From assembly GCF_000263715.2 (NCBI RefSeq), contig NZ_CM001514.1, positions 2,838,936 through 2,902,935 on the forward strand: DNA of 64,000 nucleotides, given 5' to 3'. Origin of the DNA: Pseudomonas synxantha BG33R. GTDB lineage: Bacteria > Pseudomonadota > Gammaproteobacteria > Pseudomonadales > Pseudomonadaceae. Shown here in pieces: positions 26,668-35,900 of this stretch. The notes under the pieces were generated by a model that did not search any database, was not told the origin of the DNA, and was given only the letters and a program-made list of their open reading frames with translations. Each line of letters opens with the position of its first letter. The first letter of the stretch is position 1. The translations under genes and the position numbers were made by a program.

Positions 26668-28403
26668 CGAGTCGTGTCCTGATGTTGTTGCTGTTCGTAC
26701 CAGAATTTGCGCCGCAGCAGTTCGCCGGGGTTGTCCGGGATCTCTTGCAGCCATTGCTCCAGCGCTTGGCGGCGCTCGCCTTCAAGGCGGGTGTCGACAG
26801 GGCGCAGGGGCGGCGTGGTGGTGTGCTCGTCGCCCAGTTCGCTGCCCGGCACTTCATTGTGGCCTGGCTGTGGGGTGGCGCCGGCCTGCGTTTCACCGCT
26901 GCTGGCTTCGCCCTGGCCCTGGGGCGATTGTTCGCCACTCTGGCCCGTTTGCCCGCTGGCCCCCGGTTGCGCAGTTTGGCCGGGTTGGGGGCTTTCGTCA
27001 TCTTCGTTTTTTGCAGGCTGGGTCGGTTCGGGCTGGGCTTGCTCTTGCATCAGGGTTTCAACCAGGGCCTTGTTTTTCAGCGCCGGTTGCAGATCGGGCT
27101 GGGCTTCCAGGGCTTGCTCGTAGGCGTCGATAGCGGCTTCGAGTTCACCGGCTTTGGCCAGAGCATTGCCTCGATTGTAGTGGGAATAAGCGTCGTTGCC
27201 TTGGGCAAAACGTTTGATCGCCTCGGCGTAATTGCCGGCTTCGTACAGGGCTACACCTTGCCATTGCGGGTCTTGAAAGTGTTCGGCGGCTTCGGCTGGG
27301 CGCTTGTGCTTGAGCAGGTATTGGCCTTGCTGGTCGGGGCGCAGCCACAGGTCCTGAAGGCCAAAGGCGTAACTGGGTTGTGGTGCGCCCAGCAGCAGCA
27401 ACGGCAGGCAGAACAGCCAGCCGCGACGCCCGGCGCAGGCGGCCAGCAGTAACAGCGGCAGCAGCAGCCAGTAACCCTGATCGGCCCAGGTGTCCAGGTG
27501 CAGTACTTGGCCGTCGTTGCGCAGGGCTTGTACGCTGTCGAGCATACCCAGTTGGCGCAGGTCCTTGTCATCCAGGCGCGCTGCACGGTAGCGGCCACCC
27601 ATTTCACTGGCGAAGGCCTTGAGCGTCGGGCTGTCGAGGCGTGGCACCAGGATCGCGCCCTGGTCGTCCTTGAGGAACTCGCCGCTTTCCTGGGTCACCG
27701 GTGTGCCTTCACGGCTGCCGATGCCGAGGATCGACAAGGGCGGTGCCTGGGCGCTTTGCAGTTGCAGGCGGATGCCCTGGCGCTCCTGTTTCGACAGCGA
27801 GGAGCCGATCAGCAGCAGGCGCCCCTGGCCGAGCCCGCCTTGCTTGAGCAGGCCGAGGGCTTTTTCCACGGCCAGATCGGCGCGATGGCCGGGCTCGGGC
27901 ATGATCGAGGGGCGCAGGGCCTCCAGCAGATTGCGGCTGGTGGCCAGGTCGTCCGACAGCGGCACCAGCGTATGGGCGCTGCCGGCATACACGACGATGG
28001 CGGTTTGCGCATCGGTGCGTGCTTGCAGCAGGTCATACAGCTTGCGCCGCGCCTGCTCCAGACGGTTGGGCGGGCTGTCGGTGGCAAGCATTTCCGGGGT
28101 CAGTTCCAGCAGTACCACCAGCGGGTCAGCGGGTTTCTGACTGGGCTGTTCAACCCGTTGCCAACTGGGCCCCAGCAACGCCAGCACGGCCAACAGCCAG
28201 GCGATGCCCAGCACCACCCACGGCGATTTGCTCTCGCGGCCGTTGCCGCCACTGAGCAGTACGGCATGGAAGGCCGGTGGCAGGATCATCTGCCAGCGGC
28301 CGGCGCGCTTTTGTCGGTGCCACAACTGCCACAGCAACCAGCCGAGCAGCGGTAGCAGCAACAGCCACCAGGGCCGGAACCAGTGCGGCCACAGGGCGAT
28401 CAT
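26664..28403 (-). CDS. BatB/BatC fusion: VWA domain plus TPR repeats
   Basis: A 579-residue membrane protein. Two N-terminal TM helices (about 11-27 and 62-78) precede a VWA domain, a further TM pair near 320-355, and TPR repeats (ALYEAGNYAEAIKRFAQGND, SHYNRGNALAKAGELEAAID). A Gln/Gly/Glu-rich low-complexity tail ends the protein. It fuses what are BatB and BatC in other bacteria. The metal-binding DxSxS site of the VWA domain is degenerate (E100-x-T102-x-E104), unlike that of BatA. It overlaps batA by ATGA. Confidence 0.85.
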   Translation of the reverse strand: MIALWPHWFRPWWLLLLPLLGWLLWQLWHRQKRAGRWQMILPPAFHAVLLSGGNGRESKSPWVVLGIAWLLAVLALLGPSWQRVEQPSQKPADPLVVLLELTPEMLATDSPPNRLEQARRKLYDLLQARTDAQTAIVVYAGSAHTLVPLSDDLATSRNLLEALRPSIMPEPGHRADLAVEKALGLLKQGGLGQGRLLLIGSSLSKQERQGIRLQLQSAQAPPLSILGIGSREGTPVTQESGEFLKDDQGAILVPRLDSPTLKAFASEMGGRYRAARLDDKDLRQLGMLDSVQALRNDGQVLHLDTWADQGYWLLLPLLLLAACAGRRGWLFCLPLLLLGAPQPSYAFGLQDLWLRPDQQGQYLLKHKRPAEAAEHFQDPQWQGVALYEAGNYAEAIKRFAQGNDAYSHYNRGNALAKAGELEAAIDAYEQALEAQPDLQPALKNKALVETLMQEQAQPEPTQPAKNEDDESPQPGQTAQPGASGQTGQSGEQSPQGQGEASSGETQAGATPQPGHNEVPGSELGDEHTTTPPLRPVDTRLEGERRQALEQWLQEIPDNPGELLRRKFWYEQQQHQDTTR

Positions 28404-29488
28404 CGACGTCTCCGCAAACGCAGGCGCTTGAGGCGCTGGCGCCATTCAGGGTGTTGTTGCAGGAAGATCCCTCTGCTCGACAGCTTGTTGAACCCGCGTT
28501 GCAAGGCGTTGTTGGGCCAGCGTTCCTGGATCACCAGCAACAGGCTCAAGATCAGCGCCAGCGCCAGCGGGCCGCTGTACAACGCCTGGGCCGGTCGCGC
28601 TTGGGTGGGTTGTTGTTCGACGGGCTCCAGGGTGTCGAGGGTCTCCTTGATCTGCTGCAGTTCTTCGCCGTCATGGGCGCGGAAATATTGGCCGCCGGTG
28701 GCCTCGGCCAACGCCTTGAGCGCCGGTTCGTCGAGGTCCAGGCTCGGATTTACGCCGAGAATGCCCAGGGAACCGGTTTGCTCCGGGTCGGCGCCAATGC
28801 CGATCGGGTAAATCTTCACGCCTTCTTCGGCCGCCAGTCGCGCTGCCGTCAACGGGTCGATCTGCCCGGCGTTATTGGCGCCGTCGGTGATCAGGATCAG
28901 CACACGGCTTTGCGCCGGGCGTTGGCGCAGGCGTTTCAAGGCCAGGCCGATGGCATCGCCGATAGCGGTATTCTTGCCGGCAATGCCGATACGCGCTTCA
29001 TCCAGCCAGGTACGTACGGTGCGCCGATCGAAGGTCAGCGGTGCCTGCAGGTAGGCTTGAGTACCAAACAAGATCAAGCCCACGCGGTCACCTTCGCGTT
29101 CTTCAAGAAAGTCCCCGAGCAGGTGTTTGACCAGGGCCAGGCGACTCACGTCCTCGTCTTGCCAGTGCATGTCGGGAAAATCCATGGAGCCGGACACGTC
29201 GACCGCCACCAGCAAGTCCCGGCCACTGGCGGCAATCGGTAAAGGTTCGCCAAGCCATTGCGGGCGTGCGGCGGCGGTCAGCAACAGCAGCCACAGCACC
29301 ACGAAGGGGGCCTGCTGACGCCAGCCGGGCAGGTTGGCCCGGGCGCGGCGACGGGCGAGGCTTTCGAGGTCGCTGAGGTAGCTGACTTTCAATGCCGGCT
29401 CGCCGCTGTCGGCCACGGGCAGGATCAGGCGCATCAACCAGGGCAATGGCAGCAGGGTAAAGATCCACGGCCAGGCGAACTCAAACAT
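28400..29488 (-). CDS. batA: BatA: von Willebrand factor A domain membrane protein
   Basis: A 362-residue inner-membrane protein. N-terminal TM segments (WIFTLLPLPWLMRLIL, PFVVLWLLLLTAA) precede a VWA domain with an intact MIDAS motif (D97-V-S99-G-S101), the supporting Thr in ITDGANNAG, and a C-terminal TM helix (LALALILSLLLVIQ). It overlaps the DUF4381 gene by 8 bp. It pairs with the degenerate-MIDAS VWA protein downstream. Confidence 0.9.
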   Translation of the reverse strand: MFEFAWPWIFTLLPLPWLMRLILPVADSGEPALKVSYLSDLESLARRRARANLPGWRQQAPFVVLWLLLLTAAARPQWLGEPLPIAASGRDLLVAVDVSGSMDFPDMHWQDEDVSRLALVKHLLGDFLEEREGDRVGLILFGTQAYLQAPLTFDRRTVRTWLDEARIGIAGKNTAIGDAIGLALKRLRQRPAQSRVLILITDGANNAGQIDPLTAARLAAEEGVKIYPIGIGADPEQTGSLGILGVNPSLDLDEPALKALAEATGGQYFRAHDGEELQQIKETLDTLEPVEQQPTQARPAQALYSGPLALALILSLLLVIQERWPNNALQRGFNKLSSRGIFLQQHPEWRQRLKRLRLRRRR

Positions 29489-29975
29489 GTTTGCGAATCC
29501 AGGTGTCGACAGCCTGGGTCAGGCCGGCGATGGCTTTGTCATCGAGTTTGCATTCGGGCTTGTAGGCGCCTTCCACCAGTACCATCCAGCGTGTCAGGCC
29601 GGCGGCGGGGCAGCGGTTGTCGAGGAAGGCCAGCCATTTGCGGCCGTTGAGGGTATGGCTCTGGCTATACGGGTAGTCGTTACGGCACAGGCGCTTGAGC
29701 AGGCCGTTGAGTTGTTGCAGCCAGGCACCTGCGGGCGCGCCGTCGTAGGGCTTGGGCATCAAGGCCAGTTCGGCGAGGGCGGCGATGCGCAGCGGGTCCA
29801 GCGGTTGTTCGGCGCGGGCCACGGGGCGGCGCGCTGGCAGGAAGCGGCGCAACCACCACAGGCCCCAGCCGAGCAGCGGGATCACCAGCAGCAACAGCCA
29901 CCAGCCGGGCGCAGGCGGCCAGAAGCCGATGGCCGGCGGGGCGATCAGCGGTTGCAGTTGGTCCAGGCTGCTCAT
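29481..29975 (-). CDS. DUF4381 membrane protein of the MoxR/Bat operon
   Basis: A 164-residue protein with one TM helix (GWWLLLLVIPLLGWGLWWL, about residues 24-42) and a cytoplasmic domain (LAELALMPKPYDG, LNGLLKRLCRN, GRKWLAFLDNRCP). It matches the small DUF4381 proteins found between DUF58 and VWA genes in such operons. It overlaps the DUF58 gene by ATGA and batA by 8 bp. The role is unknown. Confidence 0.88.
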   Translation of the reverse strand: MSSLDQLQPLIAPPAIGFWPPAPGWWLLLLVIPLLGWGLWWLRRFLPARRPVARAEQPLDPLRIAALAELALMPKPYDGAPAGAWLQQLNGLLKRLCRNDYPYSQSHTLNGRKWLAFLDNRCPAAGLTRWMVLVEGAYKPECKLDDKAIAGLTQAVDTWIRKHV

Positions 29976-30904
29976 TGTTTTTTAACCGGGCGTTGCGGGT
30001 TGAGGTACTCGCGCAATTGCTCGACCATTTCACTCTGTGTGCTCAACGGCATCAACAACACCCGCAGCTTTTGCGCGAGCCGTTCCCAGCGGGCGATACG
30101 CGCTTCGGCCTGGGCTTTGTAGGCCTGGCGCAAATCAATGTTCAGGGTGTCCAGTTCCAGCTGTGCGCCACGTTCTGCGAAGCGCAGTAACCCGGCGGCG
30201 GGCAGGGCGTGATCAAGGGGGTCGGAAATGGGCAGCAGCAACAGGTCGCAATGTCGCGACAGCAGGCTCAGCTGTTGCTCGGCGCTGTCAGTCAGCGCCC
30301 GTTCATCGCAGATCACAATCCCCAGGCTGCCCGGTCGCAACACTTCACGGCCACGGCGCAAGGCCATGCCCAGGGCGTCAGCTTCGGGGCGGCTTTCGGT
30401 GTTCAGGCTCTGGTTGACCCGCACCAGGCGGTTAAGCAGCTGCAACAGGCTTTGTTTGCTGCGTCGAGGCTTGATTTCGTAGTGCTCGCTGTCGCCGAAC
30501 ACCAGACCGCCGACCCGATCGTTATGCCCCAGGGCCGCCCAGCCGATCAGGCTGGCCGCTTGTGCGGCGAGCACCGACTTGAACATCTGCCCCGAGCCGA
30601 AGAACAGCCGGCAGCTTTGCTCCACCATGATAAAGATCGGCCGTTCGCGTTCTTCGTGGAACAATTTGGTGTGCGGTTCCTGGGTGCGCGCTGTCACGCG
30701 CCAGTCGATGGTGCGCACGTCGTCGCCCGCCTGATACACCCGCACCTGATCGAAGTCCACACCGCGCCCGCGCAGCTTGGAGTGGTGCAGGCCGATCAAC
30801 GGGCTGCGCTGGCCGGGCGTGGAGAACAGCTGCACTTCGCGCACGTGGTGACGCATCTCAATCAGTTCACTGAGGGTTACGCGTATACCATCGCTTGCGT
30901 TCAT
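29972..30904 (-). CDS. DUF58 domain protein
   Basis: A 310-residue protein of the DUF58 family, related to VWA folds. The family signature is clear (GRGVDFDQVRVYQAGDDVR, then TIDWRVTARTQEPHTK), followed by VEQSCRLFFGSG in the position of a VWA first strand. I chose the ATG at 30904; a TTG at 30913 would overlap the moxR stop. Second gene of the operon; products of this type are thought to work with the MoxR chaperone. Confidence 0.88.
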   Translation of the reverse strand: MNASDGIRVTLSELIEMRHHVREVQLFSTPGQRSPLIGLHHSKLRGRGVDFDQVRVYQAGDDVRTIDWRVTARTQEPHTKLFHEERERPIFIMVEQSCRLFFGSGQMFKSVLAAQAASLIGWAALGHNDRVGGLVFGDSEHYEIKPRRSKQSLLQLLNRLVRVNQSLNTESRPEADALGMALRRGREVLRPGSLGIVICDERALTDSAEQQLSLLSRHCDLLLLPISDPLDHALPAAGLLRFAERGAQLELDTLNIDLRQAYKAQAEARIARWERLAQKLRVLLMPLSTQSEMVEQLREYLNPQRPVKKQ

Positions 30905-30909
30905 CGGCT

Positions 30910-31869
<960 letters not shown>

Positions 31870-32021
31870 CGATGACGGTTCCTGGAAAGATGAGCCTGAT
31901 GGTGGAGCGCGAGCGCCAGGCTTGGGAGGCTTACTTTAATGCATCGAAGGGGGTGACGACTAACGACGTCACGGGTATTTTCAGAAAAACTTGTAGGCTT
32001 TTGGTGTGGGAACACGGTCAA

Positions 32022-32111
32022 TGTGGGAGGGGGCTTGCCGCCGATGCCCGTGTGTCAGGCACCGATGTATTAACTGGCCCGCCGCTATCGGGGGCAAGCC
32101 CCCTCCCACAT
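32022..32111. repeat. REPIN (type with GTGGGAGGGGGCTTGC arms)
   Basis: Two inverted REP arms (32023 onward and ending 32110) of about 27 bp with near-perfect complementarity, separated by a 35-40 bp spacer. It lies between moxR and the small acidic gene. The remaining bases of the gap hold nothing I can identify. Confidence 0.9.
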
Positions 32112-32128
32112 TTGAACCAGGGTGCAGC

Positions 32129-32482
32129 TCAAGTCCGGATGAAAGTGCCAGTGCCTGCGAGGATTTTCTGCAAGGTTTCCTCCACTTCAGCCAGGTCGGA
32201 TGCGGCCGTGGCGTGGGTGATCTCCAGATGATCCTTGCCACCCAATGCATCGGCATCACCGGCTGCAAGTTCGACCAGCAACGTCGTGGCACTCAAGGTG
32301 ATCTTCAGCCCATCCAGCGTCGACGGCTCGTAATCCCAGGTCAGTTCCACTTCCTCTTCATCCGGGTAGCGGCTCAACATGAACATTTCGCCGTTCTTGC
32401 CGTGGCAGCAAAGCATGGCCATGTTGTCTTCTTCTTCGTCGCACGGGGTGGCCATCAGGGCGTCGGTTTTCAGCTGCAGCAT
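32129..32482 (-). CDS. Conserved small acidic protein
   Basis: A 117-residue protein without a signal peptide, acidic, with a Cys-containing N-terminus (LCCHGKNGEMFML) and repeated beta-like stretches (EVELTWDYEPSTLDGLKITL). I do not recognise a domain. A gene at this place between gdhB and moxR is conserved in pseudomonads as I recall (PA3069 in PAO1). It is bordered by a REPIN and by the long gdhB leader region, so it is probably monocistronic. Confidence 0.7.
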   Translation of the reverse strand: MLQLKTDALMATPCDEEEDNMAMLCCHGKNGEMFMLSRYPDEEEVELTWDYEPSTLDGLKITLSATTLLVELAAGDADALGGKDHLEITHATAASDLAEVEETLQKILAGTGTFIRT

Positions 32483-32963
32483 GGGAAATCCTGTGTGGAG
32501 GAGGGCGTTGCGCTGGCAATTGTGCCATTGCGGCGAATTTTATGCTGCAGGGTGTGTCAGACCCAGGGCATGACCTGGGGTGCGGTATCAGTCATTTTCG
32601 GTACTCAGAGGGCTGAAAAGCGCAGGTTTTTTGCCCGGAAAATCGCGGTTGCCCAAGTTGCAACCTATTGCCTGCTTACCGATGACCGAATATGTCGCAG
32701 CGTCGCAAGCAGCGGTCTTCCTACACTCGTTAAGCTGCGCAACGGATGTGCCCCGCGCCCGGCGCCTGACCTGCCCGTCGTACCGTCACCCGGCAAGGTG
32801 TGCATCTTGTGGAAGTTGTATGTGACCTGACTGTCCTGTCCAGCTTCACCCACCTGTCGGCCTGATTCGTTTATCGTGACCCACGAACAGAGCTGACGGT
32901 CTCCCCGCAAGGGGATAACACGCGACGCTTCCATCAATAACAAGCCCAAGCGGAGTACCACAG
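32483..32963. other. Long intergenic region upstream of gdhB
   Basis: 481 bp between divergent genes. I see no gene. A short inverted repeat (CCCAGG-GCATGA-CCTGGG) near 32571-32588 and a small CCCC/GGGG hairpin near 32902 are the only structures. The gdhB promoter must lie here but I cannot place it. Confidence 0.5.
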
Positions 32964-35900
32964 ATGGCGTTCTTCACCGCAGCCAGCAAGGCCGACTTCC
33001 AGCATCAACTGCAAGCGGCACTGGCGCAGCACATCAGTGAACAGGCACTGCCACAAGTGGCGCTGTTTGCTGAGCAATTCTTCGGCATCATTTCCCTGGA
33101 CGAACTGACCCAGCGTCGCCTTTCCGACCTGGCCGGTTGCACCCTGTCTGCCTGGCGCCTGCTTGAGCGCTTCGATCACACCCAACCGCAAGTGCGGGTC
33201 TACAACCCCGATTACGAACGTCATGGCTGGCAATCGACCCACACCGCGGTCGAAGTGCTGCACCATGACCTGCCATTTCTGGTGGACTCGGTCCGTACCG
33301 AGCTGAACCGCCGTGGCTACAGCATCCACACCCTGCAAACCACCGTGCTCAGCGTGCGCCGTGGCAGCAAGGGCGAGTTGCTGGAAATCCTGCCCAAGGG
33401 CACCCAGGGCGAAGGCATCCTGCAAGAATCGCTGATGTACCTGGAGATCGACCGCTGCGCCAACGCCGCCGAGCTGAACGTGCTGAGCAAAGAGCTGGAG
33501 CAGGTGCTGGGCGAAGTGCGCGTGGCCGTGGCCGATTTCGAACCGATGAAAGCCAAGGTCCAGGACCTGCTGGCCGGTATCGACGCCAGCGCGTTCACGA
33601 TCGACGGTGAAGAAAAAGCCGAGATCAAGAACTTCCTGGAATGGCTGGTGGGCAACCACTTCACCTTCCTGGGTTATGAAGAGTTCGTGGTACGTGACGA
33701 GGCGGACGGCGGTCATATCGAATATGACGCCAGCTCCTTCCTCGGTCTGACCAAGCTGCTGCGCGCCGGCCTCACCGCCGAAGACCTGCGCATCGAAGAC
33801 TACGCCGTGGCCTACCTGCGTGAACCGACGGTGCTGTCGTTCGCCAAGGCTGCACACCCAAGCCGCGTGCACCGCCCGGCGTATCCGGACTACGTGTCGA
33901 TCCGCGAGATCAGTGCCGACGGCAAGGTCATCAAGGAACACCGCTTCATGGGCCTCTACACCTCCTCGGTGTACGGCGAAAGCGTGCGAGTGATCCCGTA
34001 CATTCGCCGCAAGGTAGCGGAAATCGAGCGTCGCTCGGGCTTCCAGGCCAAGGCGCATCTGGGCAAGGAACTGGCCCAGGTGGTTGAAGTGCTGCCCCGT
34101 GACGACCTGTTCCAGACCCCGGTCGACGAGCTGTTCAGCACCGTGATGTCGATCGTGCAGATCCAGGAACGCAACAAGATCCGCGTGTTCCTGCGCAAAG
34201 ATCCGTACGGTCGTTTCTGCTACTGCCTGGCCTACGTGCCGCGCGACATCTACTCCACCGAAGTGCGCCAGAAGATCCAGCAAGTGCTGATGGATCGCCT
34301 CAAGGCTTCGGACTGCGAGTTCTGGACCTTCTTCTCCGAGTCCGTGCTGGCCCGTGTGCAACTGATTCTGCGGGTCGACCCGAAGAACCGCCTGGACATC
34401 GACCCGCTGCAACTGGAAAAAGAAGTGGTGCAAGCCTGCCGCAGCTGGCAGGACGACTACGCCAGTCTGGTGGTGGAAAGTTTCGGCGAAGCCCACGGCA
34501 CCAACGTGCTGGCGGACTTCCCCAAAGGCTTCCCGGCCGGCTACCGCGAGCGTTTCGCCGCGCATTCGGCCGTGGTCGACATGCAGCATCTGAACAGCCT
34601 CACCGAAGCCAACCCGCTGGTGATGAGCTTCTATCAGCCGCTGGGCCAGGTCTCCGGTCAGCGCGAACTGCATTGCAAGCTCTATCACGCTGACACCCCG
34701 CTGGCGCTGTCCGACGTGCTGCCGATCCTGGAAAACCTCGGCCTGCGCGTGCTGGGCGAGTTTCCGTATCGCCTGCGCCATGCCAATGGCCGTGAGTTCT
34801 GGATCCATGACTTTGCATTCATCGCCGCCGAAGGCGTGAACCTGGATATCCAGCAGCTCAACGACACCCTGCAGGACGCCTTCGTGCACATCGTGCATGG
34901 CGACGCCGAGAACGATGCATTCAACCGCCTGGTATTGACCGCCGGCCTGCCATGGCGTGACGTTGCGCTGCTGCGTGCCTACGCCCGTTACCTCAAGCAG
35001 ATCCGCCTGGGCTTCGACCTGGGTTACATCGCCAGTACCCTGAACAACCACACCGACATCGCCCGCGAGTTGACCCGGTTGTTCAAGACCCGCTTCTACC
35101 TGGCGCGCAAGCTCACCGCCGACGACCTGGAAGACAAGCAGCAACGCCTGGAACAAGCGATCCTCACCGCCCTGGACGATGTTCAGGTGCTCAACGAAGA
35201 CCGTATCCTGCGTCGCTACCTGGACCTGATCAAGGCGACCCTGCGTACCAACTTCTACCAGACTGACGCCAACGGCCAGAACAAGTCGTACTTCAGCTTC
35301 AAGTTCAACCCGCACGCGATCCCTGAGCTGCCCAAGCCGGTGCCGAAGTTTGAAATCTTCGTGTACTCGCCACGGGTTGAAGGTGTGCATCTGCGCTTCG
35401 GCAACGTCGCTCGCGGCGGCCTGCGCTGGTCCGACCGTGAAGAAGATTTCCGTACCGAAGTGCTCGGCCTGGTAAAAGCCCAGCAAGTGAAAAACTCGGT
35501 GATCGTGCCGGTGGGCGCCAAGGGCGGCTTCCTGCCGCGTCGCCTGCCATTGGGCGGCAGCCGGGACGAGATCGCGGCCGAGGGCATCGCCTGCTACCGC
35601 ATCTTCATTTCCGGCCTGTTGGACATTACCGACAACCTCAAGGACGGCGCCCTGGTGCCACCGGCCAACGTCGTGCGTCATGACGACGATGACCCCTACC
35701 TGGTGGTGGCGGCGGACAAGGGCACTGCGACCTTCTCCGACATCGCCAACGGCATCGCTATCGACTACGGCTTCTGGCTGGGTGACGCGTTCGCTTCCGG
35801 CGGTTCTGCCGGTTACGACCACAAGAAAATGGGCATCACCGCCAAGGGCGCGTGGGTGGGTGTGCAGCGTCACTTCCGCGAGCGCGGCATCAACGTGCAG

